From: Rhodopseudomonas sp. BAL398
Lineage (GTDB): Bacteria > Pseudomonadota > Alphaproteobacteria > Rhizobiales > Xanthobacteraceae
Direction: 5' to 3'
DNA length: 64,000 bases
Assembly: GCF_033001325.1 (NCBI RefSeq)
Contig: NZ_CP133111.1
Location: forward strand, 3,488,501 to 3,552,500
Below the pieces are notes generated by a model. That model saw only the letters and a list, made by a program, of their open reading frames with translations. It was not told the DNA's origin and did not search any database. This document shows, in pieces, positions 1 through 9,597 of the stretch; positions within the stretch are counted from its first letter, which is position 1; every line of letters starts with the position of its first letter. A program made the translations under genes and the position numbers.

Positions 1-467
1 TCACCCCGGCGCCGGTGGCGCGCATCGTCATCGCCGCCCTGATCACGGGTGCGGTGCTGATGCTCGGCCGTGGCTTCGCCGTCGCCACGGTGCCGTCGCC
101 GCTGGTCACCACCGGGGTCGGGCTGATCGCCGGCCTGTTCAACGGCATGGCCGGAATCCCCGGGCCGCCGGCGGTGGTTTACTACATGTCCGGCCCGTTC
201 CGCGCCGTGGTCGCGCGGGCCTCGATGCTGGTGCTGTTTTTCGCCACCGCGATCGCGGCCTTTGTCAGCGAGACCGCGGTCGGACTGGTCGGCGCCCAGG
301 TGCTGTGGCTGGCGGCGATCGGGTTGCCGGTGATGCTGCTCGGCACCATGATCGGCGAATTCGGGTTTCGCCGCGGCAGCGACAGGCTGCACCGCCAGGT
401 GTCGATCACCTGCCTCGGACTGATCGCGCTCGGCAGCGCGATCAAGGGCTTCAGCGGGTTGATGTGA
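1..467 (+). CDS. TSUP (TauE/SafE) family membrane exporter, C-terminal part
   Basis: The reading frame is open from the left edge, so the gene starts outside the window; a GTG at 15 is only an internal codon. The 150 visible residues form several hydrophobic helices. The stretch GLFNGMAGIPGPPAVVYYM is the Gly/Pro-rich signature at the start of the second repeat of TSUP permeases (sulfite, sulfoacetate or other organosulfur anion export or uptake). The protein ends in a last helix just before the TGA at 465-467. The substrate cannot be told from this fragment. The next gene is convergent, with a palindromic repeat between them. Confidence 0.8.
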   Translation, partial: TPAPVARIVIAALITGAVLMLGRGFAVATVPSPLVTTGVGLIAGLFNGMAGIPGPPAVVYYMSGPFRAVVARASMLVLFFATAIAAFVSETAVGLVGAQVLWLAAIGLPVMLLGTMIGEFGFRRGSDRLHRQVSITCLGLIALGSAIKGFSGLM

Positions 468-513
468 GGCGAAGCGCTGGCATTCCCCAGCCAATTTGCC
501 TCCTCATGCCCGA

Positions 514-630
514 GTCATTCCGGGGCGCGAGGCCGCAGGCCGAGCGAACCCGGAATCTCGCGGCAAGGCACGGCGGCTCAGCGAGATTCCGGGTTCGCGC
601 GCAGCGGAGCTGCTCGCGCCCCGGAATGAC
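514..630. repeat. Palindromic intergenic repeat, type B
   Basis: The ends GTCATTCCGGGGCGCGAG and CTCGCGCCCCGGAATGAC are inverted complements, and the inner part repeats CGAGATTCCGGGTTCGC in opposite orientation, so the whole 117 bp can fold into a long hairpin. Half-copies of the same sequence occur at 41259-41308 and 42373-42424. It lies between convergent genes and may also serve as a transcription end. Confidence 0.85.
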
Positions 631-644
631 TGTGCAACTAAGCG

Positions 645-2192
645 CTAGCGTCGCCGCTGCCGCGCCAGCACCTGGCCGAGCCGCTCGATGCCGACCTCGA
701 TGCGGTCGGTGCGGATCGAGGAGAAGCCGAGCCGGAAACAATGCCGGCTGGCATTTTCGTCCATCGAGAACACGTCGCCCGGCTCGATCACCACGCCCTC
801 CTCGAGCGCGGCCTGTGCCAGGGCCGTGGCATCGATGTCGGGCGGACAGGTGATCCAGTAATTGGTGCTGCCGGCGCCGCGCGACCAGGTGCAGTCGGGC
901 AGATGCAGCGGCAGCAGCCGGTCGAGGATCCGGGCGCGCTCCAGCAGCACGCGGCCGACCTGCTGCAGATGCGAGCGATAATGCCCGAGCCCGATGAACA
1001 ACGCGGCGACGCGCTGATTGTTGAGCGGCGGATGGCGCAGCATCAGCCGGCGCAGCGCGCGCAATTCGCGGATCACCGGCGCCGGCGCCACCACATAGCC
1101 AAGCCGCAGGCCGGGCGCGAGCGCCTTCGACAGGCTGCCGACATAGAGCACGTTGGCGTTGCGATCCAGACTCATCAAGGGCGGCAGCGTCGCCGCCTCC
1201 GGCATCAATTCGCCTTCGTAATCGTCCTCGATCACCACGACATCGCCGGCCTGCGCCGCCTTCAACACCTCGAGCCGCCGCGCCAGCGGCATCACCACCG
1301 CGGTCGGGCATTGATGGCTCGCCGTCACATAGGCCAGCGAACAGCTTTCGAAACTTTCATCGGGCACCAGCCCGTCGGCGTCAGAGCGCAGCGGCACCAC
1401 ATTCGGGGTCAGCATCCGGAAGATGTTGCGGGCGTCGGGATAGCCCGGCTCCTCGATCCCGACCCGGGTCTGCGGCTTGATGAACAGGCTGGCGATCAGA
1501 TACAGCGCGTGCTGCGCGCCCATGGTGATCATGATCTCGTCAGACCGGGCGTGGATGCCGCGGCGCGGCAGCACCTGCAATTGCAGCTGCTCGATCAGCG
1601 CCGGATCGTCGCCATCGATCAGGTCGCGCGCCCAATTGTTGATTTCCGAGACGCTGAGCGCAGCGCGCGCGCTTTCGCGCCAGTCATTGGTCGGGAACAG
1701 GCTGGGGTCGAACTGGCCGAAAATGAACGGGTAAGGATGGGCCTGCCAGTCGAGCGGCTTGACGATATTGCGGTGCGCCGAGGGGCGCAAAGCGAAGCGC
1801 GAGTTCCAATGGGCGTCGCCCCGGCTGGCGATCTCAACCGGCCGGCGGGCGGGAGATGCAAATTTTTTCGGCAGACCGGCCACGAAATAGCCGCTGCGCT
1901 GGCGGGACACCAGGAAGTTCTGGTCCACCAGCTGCTCGAAAGCGATCACCACGGTATTGCGCGACACTTTGAGCACGGTGGCGAGATCGCGGCTCGACGG
2001 CATCCGCATTCCGAGCGGCAGGCGGCCATCCTCGATCGCGGTGACGATGATCTGCCGGATCTGCAGCTGCAGGAACGAACCGCTACGGTTGAGGTCCTGG
2101 AACAGGGCGCCCCAGAACAACGCGTCGTTGTTGGCCGCCGGACCGGTGGAGTTCGCGGCATTCCGATACGTCAGCTGGACGAGCTTTCCCAA
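645..2192 (-). CDS. MocR-type regulator (GntR winged helix plus PLP aminotransferase-like domain)
   Basis: About 515 residues with the usual MocR layout. An N-terminal winged helix lies at about residues 35-105 (motif GMRMPSSRDLATVLKVSR), then a class I aminotransferase-like domain. The PLP lysine is Lys356 in YVGSLSKALAPGLRLGY, and the phosphate-site region VIEDDYEGEL is present. Such proteins sense a PLP adduct of an amino compound and act as regulators, not transaminases. I place the start at a TTG (2192) because AGGAGA lies six bases upstream of it; the ATG at 2210 overlaps that site and has no ribosome site of its own. It is divergent from the amidohydrolase/ABC operon at 2401 and probably controls it. 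Confidence 0.85.
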   Translation of the reverse strand: MGKLVQLTYRNAANSTGPAANNDALFWGALFQDLNRSGSFLQLQIRQIIVTAIEDGRLPLGMRMPSSRDLATVLKVSRNTVVIAFEQLVDQNFLVSRQRSGYFVAGLPKKFASPARRPVEIASRGDAHWNSRFALRPSAHRNIVKPLDWQAHPYPFIFGQFDPSLFPTNDWRESARAALSVSEINNWARDLIDGDDPALIEQLQLQVLPRRGIHARSDEIMITMGAQHALYLIASLFIKPQTRVGIEEPGYPDARNIFRMLTPNVVPLRSDADGLVPDESFESCSLAYVTASHQCPTAVVMPLARRLEVLKAAQAGDVVVIEDDYEGELMPEAATLPPLMSLDRNANVLYVGSLSKALAPGLRLGYVVAPAPVIRELRALRRLMLRHPPLNNQRVAALFIGLGHYRSHLQQVGRVLLERARILDRLLPLHLPDCTWSRGAGSTNYWITCPPDIDATALAQAALEEGVVIEPGDVFSMDENASRHCFRLGFSSIRTDRIEVGIERLGQVLARQRRR

Positions 2193-2198
2193 ATCGCT

Positions 2199-2204
2199 TC
2201 TCCT
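2199..2204 (-). promoter_or_regulatory. Shine-Dalgarno site that selects a TTG start
   Basis: AGGAGA on the minus strand, six bases before TTG at 2192. It falls inside the codons that would follow the upstream ATG at 2210, so the TTG start is preferred for the MocR gene. Confidence 0.6.
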
Positions 2205-2315
2205 GCACATCCGATGGCGCGATCAGCGCTGCCAAACCCGGATGTTGCCGTTGATGCCACTCAAATGCAAGAAATGAGCCATTAATCTTGATTGAGCCAC
2301 CCCTTTATGCGGAGC

Positions 2316-2360
2316 ACTGGCCCCACTCGTGCATGGCATCTGGCGCTAGTCTGGCCCACT
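2316..2360. promoter_or_regulatory. Candidate MocR operator: repeated CTGGCCC(C)ACT
   Basis: ACTGGCCCCACT at 2316-2327 is followed by CTGGCCCACT at 2351-2360, start-to-start spacing of about 34 bp, in the spacer between the MocR gene and the amidohydrolase operon. MocR proteins are known to bind paired direct repeats in such divergent spacers. Assignment to this regulator is inference. Confidence 0.4.
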
Positions 2361-2400
2361 GGATCGCTTCACGCTTGCAGTCGCATTTGAGGGACACAGC

Positions 2401-4044
2401 GTGAGCCACGACACCGTCGTATTTTCAGCCCGTAACATCATCACCATGAACCCGTCGCGGCCCAGCGCCACGCATGTCGCAGTTCGCGACGGCCGCGTCG
2501 TCGCGACCGGGAGCGCCGACGAGCTCTGCGCCAGCGGCGCCCGGCTCGACGATCGCTTCAAGGACAAGGTGCTGATGCCGGGCTTCGTCGAAGGCCACAG
2601 CCACATCATGGAAGGCCTGATGTGGTTGCTGCCCTATGTGGGCGCGTTCGACCGCCGCTCGCCGGAAGGCCGCACCGTTTCCGGCGCCCCCGACATCGAC
2701 GCCATCGTGGCCCGGCTGCAGGAGGCAGAGGCGAAGCTGCCGGACGACGGCACCATCCTGTATGCGTGGGGCTTCGATCCGCTACACATCGGCGGCAAGA
2801 TGCTGAGCCGCCACGATCTCGACCGGGTCTCGACCAAGCGCCCGGTGGTGGTGGTACATGCCAGCTTCCACATCAACAACGTCAACACGCTGACGCTGGA
2901 GCGGGCCGAACTGCTGCAAGCCACCAATATTTCCGGCGTCGTCGCCGGCGCCGACGGTCTCGCCAGCGGCGAGCTGCAGGGGATCCCGGCGCGGATGCGC
3001 CTGTTCCGCGCGCTCGGTCACAATCTGCAAGCCGGCGGCACTACCCGGGCCGACGTCGATCGCTACGCCGCGTCGTGCTGCGTCCAGGGCGTCACCACCA
3101 TCACCGACCTGCACAACGACCTCAACGACCAGACCATCGAGGTCTATCGCGAGGCGGCGCAGGACGCGGATTTCGGCGTTCGCCTGGTGCCGGCGCTGGC
3201 CTCGGCGTCGCATCCGCCGGAGCAGGCGATCGCCAAGCTCGACACCTTGCGCGCGCATGCCGGCGACAAGCTGCATTACGGCATCGTCAAGCTGGTGGTC
3301 GACGGCTCGATCCAGGGTTTCACCGCGCGGCTGCGCTGGCCCGGCTATCACAACGGCGCCGCCAACGGCCTGTGGTACATCGCGCCGGAGGAATTGCCGA
3401 AGCTGGTCCTGGCCTATCACCGCGCCGGCGTGCAACTGCACATCCACACCAATGGCGACGAGGCCACCGAGCTGGCGCTGGACGCGATCGAGGCTGCGCA
3501 GCTCGCGCATCCGCGGCCGGATCATCGCCACACCCTGCAGCACTGCCAGATGGCGGACGCCGCGCAATTCAAACGCATGAAGACGCTCGGCGTCTGCGTC
3601 AATCTGTTCGCCAATCATCTGTATTACTGGGGCGACGCGCATTACGAACTGACGATGGGACCGGAGCGCGCCGCGCGACTCGACGCCACCGGCACCGCGC
3701 AGCGGCTCGGCGTGCCCTTCGCGATCCATTCCGACGCGCCGGTAACGCCGCTGGCGCCGCTGTTCACCGCCTGGTGCGCGGTCAACCGGACCTCGTCGAG
3801 CGGGCGCGTGCTCGGTCGCGACACCGAGGCGCTGACCGTCGCACAGGCGCTCGGCGCACTCACCATCGGCGCCGCCTTTACGCTGAAACTTGATCATCTG
3901 GTCGGCAGCATCGAGACCGGCAAATTCGCCGATTTCGTGGTGCTGGAGGACGATCCGTTGACGGTGGCGCCGGAGCTTTTGAAGGACATCGCGATCTGGG
4001 GCACCGTGGTCGGCGGCGTCATCAAGGAGGCGCCTCGCGCATGA
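2401..4044 (+). CDS. Amidohydrolase family protein (YtcJ/amidohydrolase_3 type)
   Basis: 547 residues from a GTG start preceded by GAGGGA. The metal-binding HxH of the amidohydrolase superfamily is His66/His68 in FVEGHSHIMEG. Later metal and catalytic positions are visible in LHIHTNGDEA, HRHTLQHCQMAD and FAIHSDAPVTPL, so the site looks complete. There is no signal peptide, so it acts in the cytosol. The family hydrolyses C-N bonds in amides and N-acyl compounds. The gene overlaps the CobW-type gene by ATGA and heads an operon with a peptide/nickel-type ABC transporter, which suggests that the transporter imports the amide-type substrate. The exact substrate is unknown. Confidence 0.85.
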   Translation: MSHDTVVFSARNIITMNPSRPSATHVAVRDGRVVATGSADELCASGARLDDRFKDKVLMPGFVEGHSHIMEGLMWLLPYVGAFDRRSPEGRTVSGAPDIDAIVARLQEAEAKLPDDGTILYAWGFDPLHIGGKMLSRHDLDRVSTKRPVVVVHASFHINNVNTLTLERAELLQATNISGVVAGADGLASGELQGIPARMRLFRALGHNLQAGGTTRADVDRYAASCCVQGVTTITDLHNDLNDQTIEVYREAAQDADFGVRLVPALASASHPPEQAIAKLDTLRAHAGDKLHYGIVKLVVDGSIQGFTARLRWPGYHNGAANGLWYIAPEELPKLVLAYHRAGVQLHIHTNGDEATELALDAIEAAQLAHPRPDHRHTLQHCQMADAAQFKRMKTLGVCVNLFANHLYYWGDAHYELTMGPERAARLDATGTAQRLGVPFAIHSDAPVTPLAPLFTAWCAVNRTSSSGRVLGRDTEALTVAQALGALTIGAAFTLKLDHLVGSIETGKFADFVVLEDDPLTVAPELLKDIAIWGTVVGGVIKEAPRA

Positions 4045-5000
4045 CCGGATCGCCCGCGACCATTCCAGTCACGGTGATCGGCGGCTTTCTCGGCGCTGGC
4101 AAAACCACTTTTGTCAATCATCTGCTCGCCACCGGCACGCCGCGGACCGCGGTGCTGGTCAATGATTTCGGCGAGATCAATATCGACGCCGCGCTGATCC
4201 AGCGCCACGACGGCACCACCATGGCGCTGACCAATGGCTGCATCTGCTGCAGCATCGGCGCCGGCTTCATCGAGACCATGAGCCGGGTGCTCGACGCCGA
4301 GATCCCGTTCGAACACATCGTCATCGAGGCCAGCGGCGTCGGCGATCCATGGATGATCGCCGAGATCGCGCTGATCGAGCCGACGCTGCGGCTCGACCGC
4401 GTGATCGTGGTGGCGGACGCCACGCGGATCGCCCGGCTGCTGACCGACCCGCAGGTCGGCGCCACCGTATCGGGCCAGTTCGCGCACTGCGACGTCGTGC
4501 TGTTGAACAAGGCCGACCTGGTCGACGCCGCGACGCTCGATGCCGCGCGCCAGGCCCTGATCGCGCTGCGGCCGGAGCTGCGCATCATGGTGACATCGCA
4601 CACCACAATGCCGACGCTGGCGGCGTTAGGCAGCACCACGACCTCTGCTTTCCACTGCGCCGAAACCGCGCAAGCCGGCGCGCCGGATCACGCCGCCGCA
4701 TTCCGCAGCTGGGCCTATCGGCGCGACGGCGCGTTCGACCGCGACCGCCTCGCCGGCGCTGTCGCCGCCCTGCCGGCGCAATTGCTGCGGCTGAAGGGAT
4801 CGTGCCGGCTCGACGGCGATACCGATAGCCAATTATTCCAAATGGTCGACAAGGTCTGGACGCTGTCGCCACCCGCGCCCGATCAATCGGCGCCGGCGCG
4901 GGGGATTGTCCTGATCGGCGTCGGCACCAGCGATCTGCCGCCGCCGGCCGATCTCGACGCCATTCTCGACCGGGCGCTCGCGCCCCCGGTTCTATCGTGA
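4041..5000 (+). CDS. CobW/G3E family GTPase, metallochaperone-like
   Basis: 319 residues. Walker A is GGFLGAGKTTF (Lys21, Thr22). The metal-binding CxCC motif is Cys67-Ile-Cys69-Cys70 in LTNGCICCSIGAG, and the guanine-specificity motif NKAD is at 156-159. These proteins use GTP hydrolysis to hand zinc, cobalt or another metal to a client enzyme. The ATGA overlap with the preceding amidohydrolase suggests that this metal-dependent enzyme is the client (inference). The C-terminal CobW_C domain is present (RAWAYRRDGAF-like region near residue 230). The gene is followed after 92 bp by the transporter genes. Confidence 0.88.
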   Translation: MTGSPATIPVTVIGGFLGAGKTTFVNHLLATGTPRTAVLVNDFGEINIDAALIQRHDGTTMALTNGCICCSIGAGFIETMSRVLDAEIPFEHIVIEASGVGDPWMIAEIALIEPTLRLDRVIVVADATRIARLLTDPQVGATVSGQFAHCDVVLLNKADLVDAATLDAARQALIALRPELRIMVTSHTTMPTLAALGSTTTSAFHCAETAQAGAPDHAAAFRSWAYRRDGAFDRDRLAGAVAALPAQLLRLKGSCRLDGDTDSQLFQMVDKVWTLSPPAPDQSAPARGIVLIGVGTSDLPPPADLDAILDRALAPPVLS

Positions 5001-5092
5001 GAGCCGCAACGAAGCTCTCGCGTCGCCGACGGCCCGCCAGCGGAGCCGATCCGTCCACGTCGTTCTTCACCCCTCACAACGGAGTGCTGCCC

Positions 5093-6685
5093 ATGTTGTC
5101 GAAGCGATCCTTTTTCCTCGGAGCCGTCGGGGCTCTCATTGCACTTGGGGCCCCCGGCCTATCGCGGGCCCAGTCGACGGGCGGCACCGTCGTCATCGGC
5201 AGCACCCAGGTGCCGCGGCATTTCAACGGCGCGGTGCAATCGGGCATCGCCACCGCATTGCCGAGCACCCAGATCTTCGCCAGCCCGCTGCGCTATGACG
5301 AGAACTGGAATCCGAAGCCGTATCTGGCCGAGTCCTGGGAAACCGCGAAGGACGGCCTGTCGGTCACGCTGCATCTGGTCAAGAACGCCGTGTTCCATGA
5401 CGGTCAGCCGGTGACCTCGGCGGACGTCGCCTTCTCGATCCTGACGATCAAGGCCAACCACCCGTTCCAGACCATGCTGGCCGCCGTCGACAAGGTCGAG
5501 ACGCCCGATCCCTATACGGTGGTGATCAAGCTGTCGCATCCGCACCCGGCGCTTCTGCTGGCGATGTCGCCGGCCCTGATGCCGATCCTGCCCAAGCACA
5601 TCTATGACGACGGCAAGGACATCAAGTCGAACCCGGCCAATCTCAAGCCGATCGGCTCCGGTCCGTTCAAGCTGACCGAATACAAGCAGGGCGAATATTA
5701 CACGCTGGAGAAGTTCGACAAATTCTTCATCAAGGGCCGGCCGAAGCTCGACAAGATCGTGGTGCGGCTGATTTCCGACCCCAACGCCATGATCGTCTCG
5801 GCCGAGCGCGGCGACATCAACATCGTGCCGTTCGTCGCCGGCGTGCGCGACATCGCCCGCCTGCAGAAAGCCCCCAACCTCACCGTCACCGACAAGGGCT
5901 TCGCCGCGATCGGTCCGCTGAACTGGCTGGCCTTCAACACCAAGAAGAAGCCGCTGGACGACGCCCGGGTGCGCCAGGCGATCGCCTATGCGGCCAATCG
6001 CGACTTCATCGTCAAGAAGCTGATGGGCGGCCAGGCCACCGCCTCGACCGGCCCGATCGCACCGGGATCGCCGCTCGCCGAGAAGAACGTCGAGACCTAT
6101 AAATACGACGTCGCCAAGGCCAACAAGCTGCTCGACGAAGCCGGCCTCAAGCCCGACGGCGACGGCGTTCGCGCCACCATGACCATCGACTATATTCCCG
6201 GTGCCGACGAGCAGCAGCGCAACATCGCCGAATATCTGCGTTCGCAGTTGAAAAAGGTCGGCCTCAAGCTCGAAGTGCGGGCGGCGTCGGACTTCCCGAC
6301 CTGGGCGCAGCGGGTCTCAAACCACGATTTCGACATGACCATGGACACCGTGTTCAACTGGGGCGACCCGGTGATCGGCGTCGACCGCACCTATTTGACG
6401 TCCAACATCCGCAAGGGCATCATCTGGTCGAACACCCAGCAATACAGCAACCCGAAGGTCGACGAGCTGCTCGCCAAGGCGGCGACCGAGACCGTGCCGG
6501 AGAAGCGCAAGGCGCTGTATTCCGAGTTCCAGAAGATCGTCGTGGCCGATGCGCCGATCTACTACATCAACCAGACGCCGTATCATAACGCCTTCAGCAA
6601 GGGTCTGGCCGGTCTGCCGACGTCGATCTGGGGCATCATGTCGCCGCTCGACGAGCTGTATTGGGCAACTCCGCCGAAGCAGTAA
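5093..6685 (+). CDS. ABC transporter substrate-binding protein, SBP_bac_5 (peptide/nickel) family
   Basis: 530 residues. I chose ATG 5093, which gives a proper signal peptide (KR, hydrophobic core, cut near SRAQS at about residue 24); an upstream start would add an Arg-rich leader. The family signatures NPKPYLAESW and the NWGDPVIGVDRTY region are present. It captures oligopeptides, dipeptides, nickel or other small amides in the periplasm for the DppBCDF-type complex encoded directly downstream. Nothing in the sequence fixes the ligand; the amidohydrolase in the operon points to an amide or peptide-like one (inference). Confidence 0.88.
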   Translation: MLSKRSFFLGAVGALIALGAPGLSRAQSTGGTVVIGSTQVPRHFNGAVQSGIATALPSTQIFASPLRYDENWNPKPYLAESWETAKDGLSVTLHLVKNAVFHDGQPVTSADVAFSILTIKANHPFQTMLAAVDKVETPDPYTVVIKLSHPHPALLLAMSPALMPILPKHIYDDGKDIKSNPANLKPIGSGPFKLTEYKQGEYYTLEKFDKFFIKGRPKLDKIVVRLISDPNAMIVSAERGDINIVPFVAGVRDIARLQKAPNLTVTDKGFAAIGPLNWLAFNTKKKPLDDARVRQAIAYAANRDFIVKKLMGGQATASTGPIAPGSPLAEKNVETYKYDVAKANKLLDEAGLKPDGDGVRATMTIDYIPGADEQQRNIAEYLRSQLKKVGLKLEVRAASDFPTWAQRVSNHDFDMTMDTVFNWGDPVIGVDRTYLTSNIRKGIIWSNTQQYSNPKVDELLAKAATETVPEKRKALYSEFQKIVVADAPIYYINQTPYHNAFSKGLAGLPTSIWGIMSPLDELYWATPPKQ

Positions 6686-6716
6686 GTTCCTTTCATCGAA
6701 CAAGCGAAGACGCATC

Positions 6717-7697
6717 ATGAATCTCGTCTTTCATATAATGGGGAAATTGGTCAACGCCGCGGCATTGCTGCTCGCGGTGCTGGTCCTCAATTTCTGCCTG
6801 ATCCATCTTGCACCGGGAGATCCGGTGCAAGTGATCGCCGGCGAGATGGGGGGTGCGTCGGCGGACGTGGTCGCGGCGCTGCGTGCCAAATACGGCCTCG
6901 ACCACACGCTGACCGAACAATTGCTGACCTATCTGAAAAATGTCGCCAGCGGTGATTTCGGTTACTCGTACTACTTCAATCAGCCGGTGCTGGGCCTGAT
7001 CCTGCAACGGCTGCCAGCCACGCTCTATCTGGCCTTCTCGTCGCTGATCGCGGCCGTCGTGGTCGGCACCATGCTGGGCGTGGTCAGCGCGCGACGCCCG
7101 AACGGCCTGCTCAGCCACGGCGTGACCGTGCTGTCGCTGGCCGGTTACGCCGCGCCGGTGTTCTGGACCGGCTTGCTACTGCTGCTGCTGTTCGGATCGG
7201 CCTGGCCGATCCTGCCGGTCAGCGGCATGGCCAATGTGGTCGATCCCAAGACCGGCTTCGCCTATGTGCTCGACGTCCTCAAACATCTGGTGCTGCCGTC
7301 GCTGACGCTGGCGCTGGTGTTCATCGCCCAATACAGCCGGCTGGCGCGCGTCAACATGATCGACGTGCTGTCGGCCGACTATATCCGCACCGCCCGCGCC
7401 AAGGGGATCCCGGAAAGCGTGGTGATCGTCAAGCACGCGCTGCGCAACATGCTGATCCCGACCGTCACCGTGGTCGGATTGCAGTTCGGCAATCTGTTCG
7501 CCGGCGCGGTGCTGGTGGAGACGGTGTTCAGCTGGCCCGGCATGGGGCGGCTGGTGTTCGATTCGATCCTGCGCCGTGACTATCCCACCCTGATGGCGGT
7601 GCTGTTCTTCTCCGCGGTGATCGTGATCGCCGCCAACATTATCACCGATATCGTGTATCGCCTGATCGATCCACGGATCCGCGCGGGGGCCAGATGA
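6717..7697 (+). CDS. ABC transporter permease, DppB/OppB type
   Basis: 326 residues from ATG 6717, 31 bp after the binding-protein gene. It has an N-terminal membrane helix, a periplasmic loop and about five further helices, the usual DppB topology. The cytoplasmic EAA loop that docks on the ATPases is visible as RTARAKGIPESVVIVKHALR, followed by the conserved LIPTVTVVGLQFG and FSWPGMGRLVFDSI segments. It forms the inner-membrane channel with the permease at 7694. The two genes overlap by ATGA, which indicates translational coupling. Confidence 0.9.
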   Translation: MNLVFHIMGKLVNAAALLLAVLVLNFCLIHLAPGDPVQVIAGEMGGASADVVAALRAKYGLDHTLTEQLLTYLKNVASGDFGYSYYFNQPVLGLILQRLPATLYLAFSSLIAAVVVGTMLGVVSARRPNGLLSHGVTVLSLAGYAAPVFWTGLLLLLLFGSAWPILPVSGMANVVDPKTGFAYVLDVLKHLVLPSLTLALVFIAQYSRLARVNMIDVLSADYIRTARAKGIPESVVIVKHALRNMLIPTVTVVGLQFGNLFAGAVLVETVFSWPGMGRLVFDSILRRDYPTLMAVLFFSAVIVIAANIITDIVYRLIDPRIRAGAR

Positions 7698-8596
7698 GCA
7701 CGCTCGATACTTCATTGGCGGTCGCGCCGGTTGCGGTCACCGCGCCGGCGGCCACGGCCTCCTCGCCGACGCGGGCCGCGTTGCGGCAATTCATGCGCAG
7801 CCCGTCCGGCGTCGCCGGCGCGTTGATGCTGCTGGGGCTGGTGCTGGCCACCTTGTTCGGACCGCTGATCTATCCGGTCGATCCGCTCGACATCGCCGGC
7901 CTGCCCTTCACCCCGCCCTCCGCCGATTCGCTACTCGGCACCGATTATCTCGGGCGCGATATTCTGGCGGGGCTGATTCACGGCGGCCGCGCCACGCTGA
8001 TGGTCGGCGGCGTCGCAGCGCTGATCACCATCACCATCGGCGTCACCATCGGCGCGCTGTCCGGCTTCTTCGGCGGCTGGGTCGACAGCGTCCTGGTCAA
8101 GATCGCCGAATTCTTCCAGGTGCTGCCGCCGCTATTGTTCGCGATGGTGCTGGTGACGCTGTTCGGCCAGAAGCTCACCACCATCACGCTGGCGATCGGC
8201 GCGGTGAGCTGGACCTCGGCGGCGCGGCTGACGCGGGCGGAATTCATGCGGCTGCGCGACCTCGATTTCATCAAGGCGTCGCGCGCCGCCGGCGCCAGCA
8301 ACGCGCATCTGATCCTGCGGGTGGTGCTGCCCAACGCGCTGCCGCCGATCATCGTCTCGGCGACGCTGGCGATCGGCGTGGCGATCCTGTTCGAAGGCGG
8401 CCTCAGCTTTCTCGGCCTCGGCGACCCCAACACCATGAGCTGGGGCCTGATGATCGGCCAGAACCGCAATTACGTGCTCGACGCCTGGTGGGCGGTGACG
8501 TTCCCCGGCGCCGCGATTTTCCTGGCGGTGCTGGCGATCAGCCTGGTCGGCGACGGCGTCAACGATGCGGTCAATCCGCGGCTGCGACGGAGATAG
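7694..8596 (+). CDS. ABC transporter permease, DppC/OppC type
   Basis: 300 residues. The N-terminus is cytoplasmic and Ala/Thr-rich, followed by the DppC motif LLGTDYLGRDILAGLIHGGR and the EAA loop KASRAAGASNAHLILRVVLP. The C-terminal GLSFLGLGDPNTMSWGLMI is diagnostic for DppC. It pairs with the upstream permease to form the translocation pore. It overlaps the preceding stop codon (ATGA) and is followed after two bases by the first ATPase gene. Confidence 0.9.
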   Translation: MSTLDTSLAVAPVAVTAPAATASSPTRAALRQFMRSPSGVAGALMLLGLVLATLFGPLIYPVDPLDIAGLPFTPPSADSLLGTDYLGRDILAGLIHGGRATLMVGGVAALITITIGVTIGALSGFFGGWVDSVLVKIAEFFQVLPPLLFAMVLVTLFGQKLTTITLAIGAVSWTSAARLTRAEFMRLRDLDFIKASRAAGASNAHLILRVVLPNALPPIIVSATLAIGVAILFEGGLSFLGLGDPNTMSWGLMIGQNRNYVLDAWWAVTFPGAAIFLAVLAISLVGDGVNDAVNPRLRRR

Positions 8597-8598
8597 AC

Positions 8599-9597
8599 AT
8601 GACCACGATCCTTCGCGTCGAAGACCTCAGCGTCTGCATGACCAGCCGGACCGGCGAATTGGTGCCGGTGCTGGAGAATCTGTCGTTCACCGTCGACAAG
8701 GGCCGCACCATGGCGCTGGTCGGCGAGTCCGGCTGCGGCAAGAGCATGACGGCGCTGGCCATCATGCGGCTTCTGCCGGAAGGCTTCGTGATCACCGGCG
8801 GCCGGGTGCTGCTGGATGACGAGGACGTGCTCACTGCGCGGCCGCGGCGGCTGCGCGCCTTGCGCGGCAATGCGATGTCGATGGTGTTTCAGGAGCCGAT
8901 GACCGCGCTCAATCCGCTCTATACGGTCGGCGACCAGATCGCCGAGGTGTTGCGCTATCACCGCCGGCTCAGCCGCTCCGACGCCGCCGAACAGGCGGTC
9001 GGCTTTCTCAAGGCGGTGCAGATTCCGGCGGCCGAGGAGCGCGCCCGGGCCTATCCGCATCAATTGTCCGGCGGCATGCGGCAGCGGGTGATGATCGCGA
9101 TGGCGCTGGCCTGCAAGCCGAAGCTGCTGATCGCCGACGAGCCCACCACCGCGCTCGACGTCACCGTGCAGGCGCAGATCTTTGATCTCTTGGCGCAGCT
9201 GCAGGACGAGACCGAGACCGCGATCGTGCTGATCACCCACGATCTCGGCGCCGTCGCCGAAATCGCCGATGAGGTGTCCGTGCTCTATGCCGGCCGTTGC
9301 ATCGAGACCGGACCGGCGCAGCAGATCGTCGATCGGCCGCGCCATCCCTACACCAGCGGCTTGCTGGCCTGCGTGCCACATCTGAGCGTCGGCAAGGCGA
9401 GACCCGCGCAATGGTCCGACCTCGGCGAAATTCCCGGCATGGTGCCGTCACTCGGCGCCCGTGGCCCGGATTGCGCATTCCTGCCGCGTTGCGCCAATGC
9501 CACCGAGATCTGCCGGTCACGACCGCAACCGCCGCTGGAGGGCGTCGCGGCGGACCATGCGGTGTCGTGCTGGCGCGCAGCGGAGATCGCAGCATGA
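8599..9597 (+). CDS. ABC transporter ATP-binding protein, DppD/OppD type
   Basis: 332 residues from ATG 8599. Walker [10 protein letters not shown] is at 42-50, the signature LSGGMRQR at 156-163 and Walker B LLIADEP at about 176-182. The C-terminal cysteine-rich oligopeptide-transporter domain ([14 protein letters not shown]) marks the DppD/OppD subfamily. It powers uptake together with the second ATPase, whose start codon overlaps this gene's stop. Confidence 0.9.
   Translation: MTTILRVEDLSVCMTSRTGELVPVLENLSFTVDKGRTMALVGESGCGKSMTALAIMRLLPEGFVITGGRVLLDDEDVLTARPRRLRALRGNAMSMVFQEPMTALNPLYTVGDQIAEVLRYHRRLSRSDAAEQAVGFLKAVQIPAAEERARAYPHQLSGGMRQRVMIAMALACKPKLLIADEPTTALDVTVQAQIFDLLAQLQDETETAIVLITHDLGAVAEIADEVSVLYAGRCIETGPAQQIVDRPRHPYTSGLLACVPHLSVGKARPAQWSDLGEIPGMVPSLGARGPDCAFLPRCANATEICRSRPQPPLEGVAADHAVSCWRAAEIAA

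Noticed and set aside
305-853. Arg-rich open frame across the TSUP gene end and the palindromic repeat
   Set aside because: It overlaps two well-supported genes on both strands and its composition is that of shifted high-GC coding sequence.
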